The translations under genes and the position numbers were made by a program. This document shows, piece after piece, positions 49,226 through 57,742 of a DNA stretch of 64,000 nucleotides; position 1 is the stretch's first letter, and each line of letters opens with the position of its first letter. The notes beneath the pieces were generated by a model. That model made no database searches. It saw only the letters and a list, made by a program, of their open reading frames with translations, and was not told the DNA's origin. Origin of the DNA: Streptomyces sp. CB02980 (lineage in GTDB: Bacteria; Actinomycetota; Actinomycetes; Streptomycetales; Streptomycetaceae); the NCBI RefSeq assembly GCF_014451325.2, contig NZ_JACSCH020000009.1, forward strand, positions 1 through 64,000. Direction: 5' to 3'.

Positions 49226-50496
49226 ACCGCTCCCTGCTCGCGGAGGCTGCCGATCTCGGCGGGGGTGAGGCCGAGTTCGGAGAGGACGGCGGTGGTGTCG
49301 GCGCCGTGGGGGCGGCCGGCCCAGCGGATGGCTCCGGGCGTCTCGGAGAGGCGGAAGAGGACGTTCTGCATCTTGATCGGGCCGAGTTCGGGGTCCTGCA
49401 CCTCGGTGACGGTGCCGAGCGCCCGGTACTGGGGATCGTCGACGACGTCCCGGATGTCGTAGACCGGGGCGATCGCCGCCTCGGCCTTCTCGAACGCCGC
49501 CATCGCCTCGTCCCGGGTGCGGCGGGCGATCCACGAGCCGACCGCCTCGTCCAGGACGTCCGCGTGCTCGGCCCGTCCCGTGCCGTCGGCGAACCACGGC
49601 TCGTCGATCAGATCGGGGCGGCCGACCAGGACCATGACGCGTTCGGCGATGGACTGGGCGGAGGTGGAGACGGCGACCCAGGAGCCGTCGGAGGTGCGGT
49701 ACGTGTTGCGGGGGGCGTTGTTGCGGGAGCGGTTGCCCGTGCGGGGCTGGACATAGCCGAGCTGGTCGTACCAGAGGGGGTGGGGTCCGATGACCGAGAG
49801 GATCGGTTCGATGATCGCCATGTCGACGACCTGGCCGCGCCCGGTCGTGGTCCTCGCGGTGAGCGCGGTCATCACCGCGTACGCCGTGGCCAGGGCGGCG
49901 ATCGAGTCGGCCAGGCCGAAGGGGGGCAGGGTGGGCGGGCCCTCGGGCTCGCCGGTGATGGCGGCGAAACCGCTCATGGCCTCGGCGAGGGTGCCGAAAC
50001 CGGGGCGGTGGGCGTACGGGCCGAACTGGCCGAAGCCGGTGACCCGGGCGAGGACCAGACGCGGGTTGACGGTGGAGAGCTCCTCCCAGCCGAGACCCCA
50101 GCGTTCCAGGGTGCCGGGGCGGAAGTTCTCCACGATCACGTCGGCGTCGGCGGCGAGCGCGAGCAGGGTGTCACGGCCGCCGGGCGACGACAGATCGAGG
50201 GTGATCGCCCGCTTGTTGCGGCCGAGGACCTTCCACCAGAGACCGATGCCGTCCTTGGCGGGGCCGTGGCCGCGGGACGGGTCGGGCTTGCGGGGGTGCT
50301 CGACCTTGACGACGTCGGCGCCGAAGTCGCCGAGCATCGTGGCGGCGAGCGGGCCGGCGAAGAGGGTGGCGAGATCCAGGACGCGCAGGCCGTGGAGGGG
50401 TGCCTGAGGGGTGGGGCCGGTGGTGGACGTGGTGGGCGCGGTCGGAGCGTGCGGCGTGGGGAGGTGAGGCCCGGGGGCGTGCGGCGTGGAGGTCAT
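49222..50496 (-). CDS. Class III (CaiB/BaiF) CoA-transferase
   Basis: 424 residues. It moves CoA between acyl-CoA and a carboxylic acid through an aspartyl-CoA thioester. Seen: LRVLDLATLFAGPLAATMLGDFGADVVKVE, NKRAITLDL, ENFRPGTLERWGLG, and the catalytic Asp in GQVVDMAIIEP. The first 30 residues are a His/Pro/Thr-rich, probably disordered extension. Overlaps both neighbours by 4 nt. Substrates are not predictable. Confidence 0.9.
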   Translation of the reverse strand: MTSTPHAPGPHLPTPHAPTAPTTSTTGPTPQAPLHGLRVLDLATLFAGPLAATMLGDFGADVVKVEHPRKPDPSRGHGPAKDGIGLWWKVLGRNKRAITLDLSSPGGRDTLLALAADADVIVENFRPGTLERWGLGWEELSTVNPRLVLARVTGFGQFGPYAHRPGFGTLAEAMSGFAAITGEPEGPPTLPPFGLADSIAALATAYAVMTALTARTTTGRGQVVDMAIIEPILSVIGPHPLWYDQLGYVQPRTGNRSRNNAPRNTYRTSDGSWVAVSTSAQSIAERVMVLVGRPDLIDEPWFADGTGRAEHADVLDEAVGSWIARRTRDEAMAAFEKAEAAIAPVYDIRDVVDDPQYRALGTVTEVQDPELGPIKMQNVLFRLSETPGAIRWAGRPHGADTTAVLSELGLTPAEIGSLREQGAV

Positions 50497-51431
50497 GCGG
50501 GGTCGGTCTCCTTCTCGTCCTGGTCCGCGGGCGCGCCGAGGGAGCCGAAGGCGGCCTCGATCTCGGTGCGGTAGGGCATCGACGTCGACGCGCCCTCGCG
50601 CTGGACGGAGAGCGCGGCGGCGGTCCCCGCCCAGGCGAGTGCCTCGGGGGCAGGGCGGCCCTCGCCGAGGGCGACCACCAGTGCGCCGACGAAGGTGTCA
50701 CCGGCGGCGGTGGTGTCCACGGCCCGGACGCGGGGCGCGGGCACCAGTACCGGATCGGCGCCCCGGACGGCGTACAGGCTGCCGGCCGCCCCCAGGGTGA
50801 CGACGACCTCGGGGACGTCCCGGAGCAGGGCGAGGGCGGCCTCGCGGGGGTCCGACAGGCCGGTGAGCGCGGCGGCCTCGTGCTCGTTGGGCACCAGAAG
50901 GTCGATGGTGGCGAGCAGTTCGGGAGGGAGCGGCCGGGCGGGGGCGGGGGTGAGGACGGTACGGACGCCGAGGCGGCGGGCGGTCGCGGCGCCCTCCACG
51001 ACGACGGAGAGGGGGAGTTCGAGCTGGAGCAGCAGGGCGTCGGCGGTGCCGATGAGGGCCTCGTCGCCGTGGTCGAGGGAGGTGACGGTGCCGTTCGCGC
51101 CGGGGACGACGACGATCGCGTTGCCGCCCTCGTCGTCGACGACGATGTGCGCGGTGCCGGAGGCGCCCTCGGCGGTGCGCAGGAGATCGGTGTCCACCGA
51201 GCAGTGTTCGAGGGTGGCCCGGAGCCGGGTGCCGAAGTCGTCGGCGCCGACCGCGCCGATCATCGAGACCTCGCCGCCGGCGCGCGCGGCGGCGACGGCC
51301 TGGTTGGCGCCCTTGCCGCCGGGGATCGTACGGAAGGCACGGCCGGTGACGGTTTCGCCGAGGGCCGGGGCCCTCGGGACGTAGGCGACGAGGTCCATGT
51401 TGGTGCTGCCGAGTACGACGATGCTGGTCAT
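50493..51431 (-). CDS. rbsK: Ribokinase (PfkB family)
   Basis: 312 residues. Phosphorylates ribose or a related pentose or nucleoside with ATP. N-terminal sugar-binding GSTNMDLVAYVP and the double-Gly hinge PGGKGANQAVAAARAG; C-terminal AVDTTAAGDTFVGALVVAL with the catalytic Asp and anion hole; PNEHEAAALTG is typical of ribokinases. It overlaps an ARH-family gene upstream and the CoA-transferase downstream by 4 nt each. Next to four putative ribosyl-hydrolases, ribose released by them is an obvious candidate substrate (inference). Confidence 0.92.
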   Translation of the reverse strand: MTSIVVLGSTNMDLVAYVPRAPALGETVTGRAFRTIPGGKGANQAVAAARAGGEVSMIGAVGADDFGTRLRATLEHCSVDTDLLRTAEGASGTAHIVVDDEGGNAIVVVPGANGTVTSLDHGDEALIGTADALLLQLELPLSVVVEGAATARRLGVRTVLTPAPARPLPPELLATIDLLVPNEHEAAALTGLSDPREAALALLRDVPEVVVTLGAAGSLYAVRGADPVLVPAPRVRAVDTTAAGDTFVGALVVALGEGRPAPEALAWAGTAAALSVQREGASTSMPYRTEIEAAFGSLGAPADQDEKETDPA

Positions 51432-52828
51432 GGGCGTACTGCCTCCAGGTGGGTCAGTTCGGCCAGGGTGTCGAAGCCGATGCCGTCGAAGGACGGGACG
51501 GAGGTCGCGAGGCGGTTCTTGAGGGGGGAGGTCCAGTGCTCCGGCAGCCGGTCGGGGTGCCCGGTGAGCAGCCCGGCGACCGACCCTGCGGTGGCGCCGT
51601 TGGAGTCGGTGTCCCAGCCGCCGGAGACCGCCGCGCAGATGGAGCGGGTGAAGTCGCCGTCGGCGTGGGTGAGGGCGGCGGCGAGCAGGGCGGCGTTGGG
51701 GACGGCATGCACCCAGTGGTACCCGCTGAGTTCGGTGTGCAGGCGGTCGGCGACGGTGTCGAAGTCGGGGGTGTCGCGAGCGAGTCCGATCCCTCGGCGG
51801 ACCGCCTGCGCGAGGCGGGAGCGCGGTGGGATCACGGCGAGGCCTTCGGCGAGCGACCGGTGGACGTCGGCGGTGCCGCTCGCGGCGGTGGCGAGGGTGG
51901 CGGCGACGAACATGGCGCCGTAGACGCCGTTCGCCGTGTGGGTGAGGGTCGCGTCCCGGTACGCCTGCTCGGCGGCGGCGACCGGGTCGCCGGGGTGGGT
52001 CCAGCCGTGGACGTCGGCCCGGATCTGGGCGCCGATCCACTCGCGGAACGGGTTGCGGTGGACGGCGGTCAGCGGGGGTTCGATCCCGTCGAGGAGGTTG
52101 CGGTAGGCCACGCGCTCGGCCGTGAAGGTGCGGCCGGCGGGAAGCTCGTCGAGCCAGAGGCGGGCGACGTCGGCGGTGGTGAAGCCGCGGCCGTGGCGCT
52201 GGAGGAGCAGCAGGTTGAGGAGGGGGTAGTTGAGGTCGTCGTCCTCGGGCATCCCGTCGATGTTCTCGGCGAGGGAGGTGGGGGCGGAGCGGCGGTTCCA
52301 GGGGTGGGCGGCGAGCAGCTCGGGCGGGACGCCGCGGGCGGTGAACCAGGTGGAGAGAGGCCAGTCGCCGGTGGCGCGGGCGAGGGCGCGGATGGCGTGG
52401 AGTTCGAGCTTCTCGACGGGTTTGCCGAGGAGACAGCCGGCGGCTCGGCCGAGCCAGGCGGCGTGCAGACGGTCGCGCAGGGGGTCGCTTTCCCCCGCCC
52501 CTTCCCCCGCCCCTCCTCCTACGCCTGGCGGTGTGGGGGGAGGGGCGGGGTGGGGGGGCGTCGAAGCCTGGATGGCGGCGAGGGCTGTCGGCTCCTGTGC
52601 CGACAGGGGGGTGGGGAGGGCCGACAGGGCCGCAAGGAGCGAGTCCGCCAGGGGGCGGAGGTCCGGGCGGGGGGTGACGGAGGCGCCGGCCGTTTCCGGG
52701 GCGGGTGGGCCGCTCGCCGCCGCCCAGCGGGCCGCGAGGGCGTGGGCGTCGCGGCCGTCCTCCGCCGCCTGGCGGAGTTCGTGGCCCACCAGGTCCTCCG
52801 GTTGGACCCAGGTCAGGCGGAGGTTCAT
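51428..52828 (-). CDS. ADP-ribosylglycohydrolase-family protein, paralog D (divergent)
   Basis: 466 residues. An N-terminal helical extension of about 75 residues and a Pro/Gly linker (PPHPAPPPTPPGVGGG) precede the ARH/DraG-like fold starting at about 120 (DRLHAAWLGRAAGCLLGKPVEKL). In canonical members the first metal motif is TDDT and the second DxDT. Here they read MPEDDDLNYP and SGGWDTDSNGATAGSVAGLL, so acidic residues remain but the first Thr is lost. This form is typical of a separate subfamily rather than decay. It overlaps the next paralog and rbsK. Confidence 0.85.
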   Translation of the reverse strand: MNLRLTWVQPEDLVGHELRQAAEDGRDAHALAARWAAASGPPAPETAGASVTPRPDLRPLADSLLAALSALPTPLSAQEPTALAAIQASTPPHPAPPPTPPGVGGGAGEGAGESDPLRDRLHAAWLGRAAGCLLGKPVEKLELHAIRALARATGDWPLSTWFTARGVPPELLAAHPWNRRSAPTSLAENIDGMPEDDDLNYPLLNLLLLQRHGRGFTTADVARLWLDELPAGRTFTAERVAYRNLLDGIEPPLTAVHRNPFREWIGAQIRADVHGWTHPGDPVAAAEQAYRDATLTHTANGVYGAMFVAATLATAASGTADVHRSLAEGLAVIPPRSRLAQAVRRGIGLARDTPDFDTVADRLHTELSGYHWVHAVPNAALLAAALTHADGDFTRSICAAVSGGWDTDSNGATAGSVAGLLTGHPDRLPEHWTSPLKNRLATSVPSFDGIGFDTLAELTHLEAVRP

Positions 52829-54003
52829 CGGGCGGCCGTGCCCGTCAGGGTCGCGAACGCCTGCTCGTGGGCCCGGCGGCGTTTCCCGTCCTGGGTGAAG
52901 ATCTCGTGGGTCACCTCCGTCAGGGCCCTCGCCGGGGCGTGCAGGTCCAGTCGGCTCGCCTCCGCCACCCGCTTCGCCCAGTCGGCCGGCACCGCCTGCT
53001 CCCCGTGCAGCGCGCCCACGAGCGCGCCCGCCATCGTGGCGATCGAGTCGCAGTCCCGGCCGTAGTTGACGGAGCCCAGAACCGTACGCCGGTAGTCGCC
53101 CTCTCCGACGAGCAGCATGCCGAGGGCGATCGGGAGTTCCTCGATCGCGTGGAGACGGGACGGGCGACGGGCGCCGAGGGAGGGGGAGCGGTAGTCGGGG
53201 CCCACCGAGTCGAACGGGGCCACCGCCGTGCGGAGCGGCGTCAGTGCCGACTCGAAGTCCCGGTGCCCGGACGCCACTTCCGCCACCGCCTCGATCGCCG
53301 CCAGCGTTCCGTCCTTCGCCAGTGACAGGGCCGCGTCGACCACGGATGTCGGCGTGGCGCCGGGCGCGCACGCCGCGGCCACCGCCGCCGCGAACACCCC
53401 CGCCGCCTCGCGGCCGTACGAGGACTGGTGCGCGCCCGCGATGTCGAGGGCCTCGGCGTACGCGGCCTCCGGGTGGGCCGCGTTGACGAGCCCGACCGGT
53501 GCCATGTACATCGAGGCGCCGCAGTTGACGATGTTGCCGCTGCCGGCCTCGCGCGGGTCCACATGGCCGTAGTGGATGCGTGCCACCAGCCACTTCTCCG
53601 CCAGGAAGATCCGCTGGAGCGGGAGTGCCTCCGCCTCCAGCTCCGGGATCCAGACGGGGTTGCCCATGAGGTCGGGGACGAGGTGGTCCGCGACCGCGTA
53701 CGCGTCGAGGTGGCCGCGGACCTTCTCGTACACCCGGATCAGCGCGTGGGTCATCAAGGTGTCGTCGGTGACGTGCCCGTCGCCCTTGTGGTACGGGGCG
53801 ATGGGGCGGGCGGTGCGCCACTCGTCGCCGTTCCACGGGCCGACGATCCCGGTGACGCGGCCGCCGTGGCGTTCCAGGATCTGCTGGGGGGTGTAGCCCT
53901 CGACGGGGCCGCCGAGCGCGTCGCCGACGGCGGCCCCGAGGAGGCTGCCGGTGATCCGGTCATCCAGTGTGGGCGTCACTGCCGGGGGTGTTGTGGGTGT
54001 CAT
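52825..54003 (-). CDS. ADP-ribosylglycohydrolase-family protein, paralog C
   Basis: 392 residues. SLLGAAVGDALGGPVEGYT opens the ARH fold. The first metal motif is intact (GHVTDDTLMTHALI), and the second is NYGRDCDSIATMAGALVGAL, with Ser for Thr, which still offers a ligand. Expected to hydrolyse an N- or O-glycosidic bond to ADP-ribose or a similar ribosyl group, Mg2+-dependent. The ATG at 54003 gives a 44-bp overlap with the upstream gene; a GTG at 53979 would reduce it to 20 bp. GGGTGG is a poor ribosome-binding site. Confidence 0.9.
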   Translation of the reverse strand: MTPTTPPAVTPTLDDRITGSLLGAAVGDALGGPVEGYTPQQILERHGGRVTGIVGPWNGDEWRTARPIAPYHKGDGHVTDDTLMTHALIRVYEKVRGHLDAYAVADHLVPDLMGNPVWIPELEAEALPLQRIFLAEKWLVARIHYGHVDPREAGSGNIVNCGASMYMAPVGLVNAAHPEAAYAEALDIAGAHQSSYGREAAGVFAAAVAAACAPGATPTSVVDAALSLAKDGTLAAIEAVAEVASGHRDFESALTPLRTAVAPFDSVGPDYRSPSLGARRPSRLHAIEELPIALGMLLVGEGDYRRTVLGSVNYGRDCDSIATMAGALVGALHGEQAVPADWAKRVAEASRLDLHAPARALTEVTHEIFTQDGKRRRAHEQAFATLTGTAAR

Positions 54004-55570
54004 GTCGGGATTGTCCACCCGGGATGGGTGGTTCCGTGGCTGCGAGCAGCCCGGCGAGTTCGACCAGATCCGTTCCCGCGAGGCGGGGCAGCGCACAGCC
54101 CGCGAGTGTCCGGCACGCCTCGCGCCAGGTCGCCGGCACCGAACGGCCCCCGCCCAGCGCCCCGGTGAGTGCTCCGGCCAGCGCGGGCGCGGAGTCGGCG
54201 ACCCGGGAGAGGCAGACGGCGGCCGGGACGGCGGCCGTCATCTCGCCCCGGGCGGCGGTGGCGAGGGCGAGCGCCACCGGGACGGTCTCGGCGGCGGCGA
54301 TGCCGTAGCTGTAGACGTGGTCCACGATCTGGTGCTCAAGGAGCGGGACCAGTTCGAAGGCCGAAGCGGCGGTCTGGGCCAGCTTCACCGCGTACCGGGC
54401 GTTGCGGCCGATCTCGGTGACCGGCGGGAGCTCGGCGAGTGCCGCCTCGACGGCCTCGTCGACCGTCGCCCCGCCGAGGGCCGCGGCGACGGCCGCCGCC
54501 ATCGCGCGGGCGCCGTGGACGCCGTCGCCGTCCTGGGTGTACCGGGCGTCGAACTCGGCGAGTTCGGCCGCGGCGCGGGGGTCGCCGGGGTGGGCGACGG
54601 CCAGGACGACGGCCCGGACGCAGGCCGCGTCGTCGAAGTAGTGCGGGTTGTCGTGGCCGGTCGCGGGCGGACGCAGGCCGGTGGCGAGATTGCCGAGGCC
54701 CGCGCGGACGGAGATCCGGGCGCGGAGCGGGAGTACGGCGGACTCGACCTCGGGAGCGCGTTCCGCCGCGGCGGCGACCTGTCCGGCGAGGGCGTTCCAG
54801 GCGAGGTCGACGGCGGCGCGGAGACGGCGCTCCTCGGGGAGGCCGGTGAAGACCGGGCCCGAGGCGGTGAGGATCGCCTCGGCGGTGAAGACCGCCCATT
54901 CGGCGTCGTCGGAGGGGCCGAGGCGGAGGGGCTCGGGGGGCTGGTTGAGGGCGATGGGGACGGGGAGGGTGGTCGTGGCGTTCTGCTCGGCGAAGGTGTC
55001 GAGCTCGCGGGTGAGACGGCGGGTCCACTCGGGCATGCGGGCGGCGCGGTGCCTTGCGGCGGGCCACCCTGCGGCGTCGCCTGCGGCGAGGCCGAGGAGG
55101 AGGCCTTCGACCGCGTCGCGCCCGGCCCTGCGGGGGGCGTCGGGTTGCGGGACCTCGTGGGTGCCGCCCCATGAACCCGTGCCGTGGCGAAGGGCGGGGT
55201 CCTGGGGGGTGAGGTCCAGCGTGTCGGTGCCCGGCAGCGGGGGCACCGCCAGGTCCTGGTGGGCACCGAGCACGGGGCCGGTCTCCGGCAACGGGCGCTG
55301 TGCCCACCCACCCCCAGGCTCCGTCTGGGGGTGGCCCCACCGTCCTGCGGGACGATTGCCCACAGCGGCGGTGGGAGCGTGGCCGACAGCGGTGGGGGCA
55401 TTGCTCGCAGCGGCGGCGGGAGCGTGGCCCACAGCGGCAGGGGTGTTGCCCACAGCGGCAGTGGGAGCGTGGCCGACAGCGGCAGTGGGAGCGTGGCCGA
55501 CAGCGGTGGAGGCGCTGCCCACTGCGGCGGGGTGCTCGGCCGCAGCAGTCGTCGTCGTGTCTCCGCTCAT
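53960..55570 (-). CDS. ADP-ribosylglycohydrolase-family protein, paralog B (metal site degenerate)
   Basis: 536 residues. The first ~70 residues are octapeptide repeats (AVGHAPTA), then a segment encoded by a dispersed DNA repeat (NRPAGRWGHPQTEPGGGWAQ). The ARH-like domain starts near 145 (DAVEGLLLGLAAGDAAGWPAA). The first metal motif is PSDDAEWAVFTAEAIL (TDDT to SDDA) and the second CLSRVADSAPALAGALTGAL, lacking the first Asp of DxDT. Loss of catalysis, or a scaffold or binding role, is plausible. It overlaps paralog A by one base (TGATG) and paralog C by 44 bp. Confidence 0.85.
   Translation of the reverse strand: MSGDTTTTAAAEHPAAVGSASTAVGHAPTAAVGHAPTAAVGNTPAAVGHAPAAAASNAPTAVGHAPTAAVGNRPAGRWGHPQTEPGGGWAQRPLPETGPVLGAHQDLAVPPLPGTDTLDLTPQDPALRHGTGSWGGTHEVPQPDAPRRAGRDAVEGLLLGLAAGDAAGWPAARHRAARMPEWTRRLTRELDTFAEQNATTTLPVPIALNQPPEPLRLGPSDDAEWAVFTAEAILTASGPVFTGLPEERRLRAAVDLAWNALAGQVAAAAERAPEVESAVLPLRARISVRAGLGNLATGLRPPATGHDNPHYFDDAACVRAVVLAVAHPGDPRAAAELAEFDARYTQDGDGVHGARAMAAAVAAALGGATVDEAVEAALAELPPVTEIGRNARYAVKLAQTAASAFELVPLLEHQIVDHVYSYGIAAAETVPVALALATAARGEMTAAVPAAVCLSRVADSAPALAGALTGALGGGRSVPATWREACRTLAGCALPRLAGTDLVELAGLLAATEPPIPGGQSRHDTHNTPGSDAHTG
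55298..55365. repeat. Fragment of the dispersed palindromic element inside a CDS (copy C)
   Basis: In reverse orientation it matches the left hairpin of copies A and B: CTGTGCCCACC ... CGGGACGATTGCCCACAG, interrupted by CACCCCCAGGCTCCGTC and TGGGGGTGGCCCC. It stays in frame and adds about 23 residues to paralog B. Confidence 0.7.
55360..55535. repeat. 24-bp tandem repeats encoding AVGHAPTA octapeptides
   Basis: About seven imperfect 24-bp units containing GTGGCCGACAGCGG or variants, directly adjoining copy C. The repeat period equals eight codons, so length changes keep the frame. Confidence 0.75.
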
Positions 55571-56565
55571 CAGGATTCCCCCTCCGGGGTCAGGAGGTCC
55601 GCCACGTCCAGGACGTGGTAGCCGCGCATCGAGGGGAGGCAGCTGCCCGTGACCGGGGTGATGGCCGAGGCCCACTCCTCGGGGATCGACCGCACTCCGC
55701 CCGCCGCGCCCGCCAGCGCGCCCGCCACCGCCGCCGTGGTGTCGGCGTCGCGGCCCATGTTGACGGCCGTCAGGACCGCCGTACGGAAGTCGCCCCGCGC
55801 CGCCGCGAAGGCGCCGAACGCAAGGCCCACCGCCTCCGGGGCCAGGTCCGTCCACGGGTAGCCGCCGATGACGACCGCCGAGCGGACCTGGCGCTCGCGG
55901 GTCAGCGGGTCCGGCTGGACGCGCTGGGCGGCGACCACCGCGCGGCGCAGCGAGCGGGCCGTCCACGAGTCCATCGGGACGGCCGAGAGGGCCGCGGCGA
56001 TCACCGAGGTCACCCCCGCTCCCGCCATCGCCGCCGCGACGCCCGCCGCGACCGCCTGGCCGCCGTAGATGCCCTCGCCGTCGTGGCTGACGCTGCCGTC
56101 GATCGCGACCAGCCGGGCCGCCTCCGCCGGGCGGCCCGCCGCGAACACCCCGAACGGCGCCGCCCGCATGGCGAGACCGTCGCTCCAGGCGTGCCGGTGC
56201 TGCGCGGAGATCGGCGCGGCGAGGCCCCGGCGGAGGTTCTCCAGGGTGCCGCGCTCCGAGAAGCCCGCCCCGCGGAACGGGCCTTCGTCGAGGTCGGCGA
56301 TCCAGTGGTGCCAGGCCCGTTCGACGTGGTGGACGGTGAGGGCCGAGCCGTGCCGGGCCAGGAGCAGCGCCGAGAAGATGGCGTACTCGGTGTCGTCCGT
56401 GCCCGCCGGGTTGTCCGTCACGAAGCCCTCGATCCGGCCCCAGCGGCGGCGGATCTCGGAGGGGCGCATGTTCTCGGCGGGCGCGCCGAGCGCGTCGCCG
56501 ACGGCGAGGCCGAGGAGCGCCCCCCTCGCCCGTTCGCGCGTATCGCATGCCGTGGTGGTCACCAT
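55570..56565 (-). CDS. ADP-ribosylglycohydrolase-family protein, paralog A
   Basis: 331 residues, close to the minimal family length. RARGALLGLAVGDALGAPAENM opens the fold, and both metal motifs are canonical: NPAGTDDTEYAIFSALLL and NMGRDADTTAAVAGALAGA. This is the paralog most likely to be an active hydrolase. ATG 56565 has GGAAGGGG upstream; the frame is open to 56709 but the added residues are Arg/Ser-rich and unlikely. First gene of the seven-gene operon, divergent from the VIT-like gene. Confidence 0.92.
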   Translation of the reverse strand: MVTTTACDTRERARGALLGLAVGDALGAPAENMRPSEIRRRWGRIEGFVTDNPAGTDDTEYAIFSALLLARHGSALTVHHVERAWHHWIADLDEGPFRGAGFSERGTLENLRRGLAAPISAQHRHAWSDGLAMRAAPFGVFAAGRPAEAARLVAIDGSVSHDGEGIYGGQAVAAGVAAAMAGAGVTSVIAAALSAVPMDSWTARSLRRAVVAAQRVQPDPLTRERQVRSAVVIGGYPWTDLAPEAVGLAFGAFAAARGDFRTAVLTAVNMGRDADTTAAVAGALAGAAGGVRSIPEEWASAITPVTGSCLPSMRGYHVLDVADLLTPEGES

Positions 56566-56700
56566 GTCCGTGGCCCCTTCCTCGGTGGGGGCGCATCGAC
56601 GGCGCCCCGATGCCTGGATCTGTGCCACGACGGGCCGCGAACTCGCCGAAGAAACGTCTCTGTCACCCGCCTGACACCTCGCCAGGACCCGGTTCACGCA

Positions 56701-56735
56701 GCAAGGCACGCCTTAGTAAGTACGGCCTGCCTTGC
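56701..56735. promoter_or_regulatory. Inverted repeat between the ARH operon and the VIT-like gene
   Basis: GCAAGGCACGCC (56701-56712), 11-nt spacer TTAGTAAGTAC, GGCCTGCCTTGC (56724-56735), 11 of 12 positions complementary. It lies between divergent starts at 56565 and 56820 and could be an operator. It does not clearly fit the iron-box consensus TTAGGTTAGGCTAACCTAA. Confidence 0.5.
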
Positions 56736-56819
56736 TGGCGGACCCCTTACATCGCGCGTATTTTCGAGGGTGTTGGGGGCGGCGGGAGCAACCCGGCCCG
56801 CCGGAACGAGGGGAGAGCC

Positions 56820-57548
56820 ATGTCCATCATCGAAGCTCAGGCGCCACTGCACGAGGCCCACCGCGACAACCACACGCACCGTGACGTGAACGGCGGTTGG
56901 CTGCGCCCGGCGGTGTTCGGCGCGATGGACGGACTCGTCTCCAACCTCGCCCTGATGACCGGTGTCGCCGGCGGTGCGGTCTCCACGCAGACCGTCGTCA
57001 TCACCGGTCTGGCCGGACTCGCGGCCGGCGCCTTCTCCATGGCGGCGGGCGAGTACACCTCCGTCGCCTCGCAGCGCGAACTCGTCCAGGCGGAACTGGA
57101 CGTCGAGCGCCGCCAGTTGCGCAAGCACCCCATCGACGAGATGGAGGAGCTCGCCGCGCTCTACGTCTCCCGGGGCGTCGAGCCCGCGCTGGCCCGCGAG
57201 GTCGCGATGCAGCTGTCGAAGGACCCCGAGCAGGCCCTGGAGATCCACGCCCGCGAGGAGCTCGGCATCGACCCGGACGACCTGCCGTCGCCGATGGTCG
57301 CCGCGGTCTCGTCCTTCGGCTCCTTCGCGCTCGGCGCGCTCCTCCCCGTACTGCCGTTCCTGCTCGGGGCGACCGCGCTCTGGCCGGCCGTGCTGCTCGC
57401 GCTCGTCGGGCTCTTCGCCTGCGGCGCGCTCGTGGCCCGGGTGACCGCGCGCGGCTGGCTCTTCAGCGGTATGCGTCAGCTCGTCCTCGGCGGCGCCGCC
57501 GCGGCCGTCACGTACGGGCTCGGCATGCTCCTCGGGTCCGCGCTGTAG
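56820..57548 (+). CDS. VIT1/CCC1-family metal transporter
   Basis: 242 residues with five membrane helices in the VIT layout. Helix 1 begins WLRPAVFGAMDGLVSNLALMTGVAGG. GLAAGAFSMAAGEYTSVASQREL carries the family Gly/Met/Glu signature. The cytoplasmic segment between helices 2 and 3 (QAELDVERRQLRKHP, EEMEEL-like) is rich in Glu, the region that binds Fe in plant VIT1. Likely exports Fe2+ or Mn2+. A short His-rich N-terminus (HEAHRDNHTHRD) may add metal ligands. GGGGAGA precedes the ATG. Confidence 0.9.
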   Translation: MSIIEAQAPLHEAHRDNHTHRDVNGGWLRPAVFGAMDGLVSNLALMTGVAGGAVSTQTVVITGLAGLAAGAFSMAAGEYTSVASQRELVQAELDVERRQLRKHPIDEMEELAALYVSRGVEPALAREVAMQLSKDPEQALEIHAREELGIDPDDLPSPMVAAVSSFGSFALGALLPVLPFLLGATALWPAVLLALVGLFACGALVARVTARGWLFSGMRQLVLGGAAAAVTYGLGMLLGSAL

Positions 57549-57597
57549 CCCGACCCGTACGGGCGGGGGGCCGGGTGCGGAATCCGTACCCCCACAG

Positions 57598-57636
57598 AAG
57601 ACCGAGAGGATCCCCAAAGGGGCCTCTCGGTCTTTT
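57598..57636 (+). terminator. Strong intrinsic terminator after the VIT-like gene
   Basis: AAGACCGAGAGG (57598-57609) pairs with CCTCTCGGTCTT (57623-57634); an inner CCCC/GGGG pairs around AAA. It is followed by TT and a later TTTTC. Confidence 0.95.
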
Positions 57637-57742
57637 CGTGGCGCCTTTTCGGGATGTACGCCTCAAATCGGCTGTGACGTATATCCCTGGCCCGATCCGC
57701 CGCAGCGATGAGACACTATGCACGACGCCACATATGTAGCCG

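Noticed and set aside
56695..56740. Iron-box (DmdR/IdeR) upstream of the VIT-like gene
   Set aside because: Only partial similarity to the 19-bp consensus; recorded as an unidentified inverted repeat.
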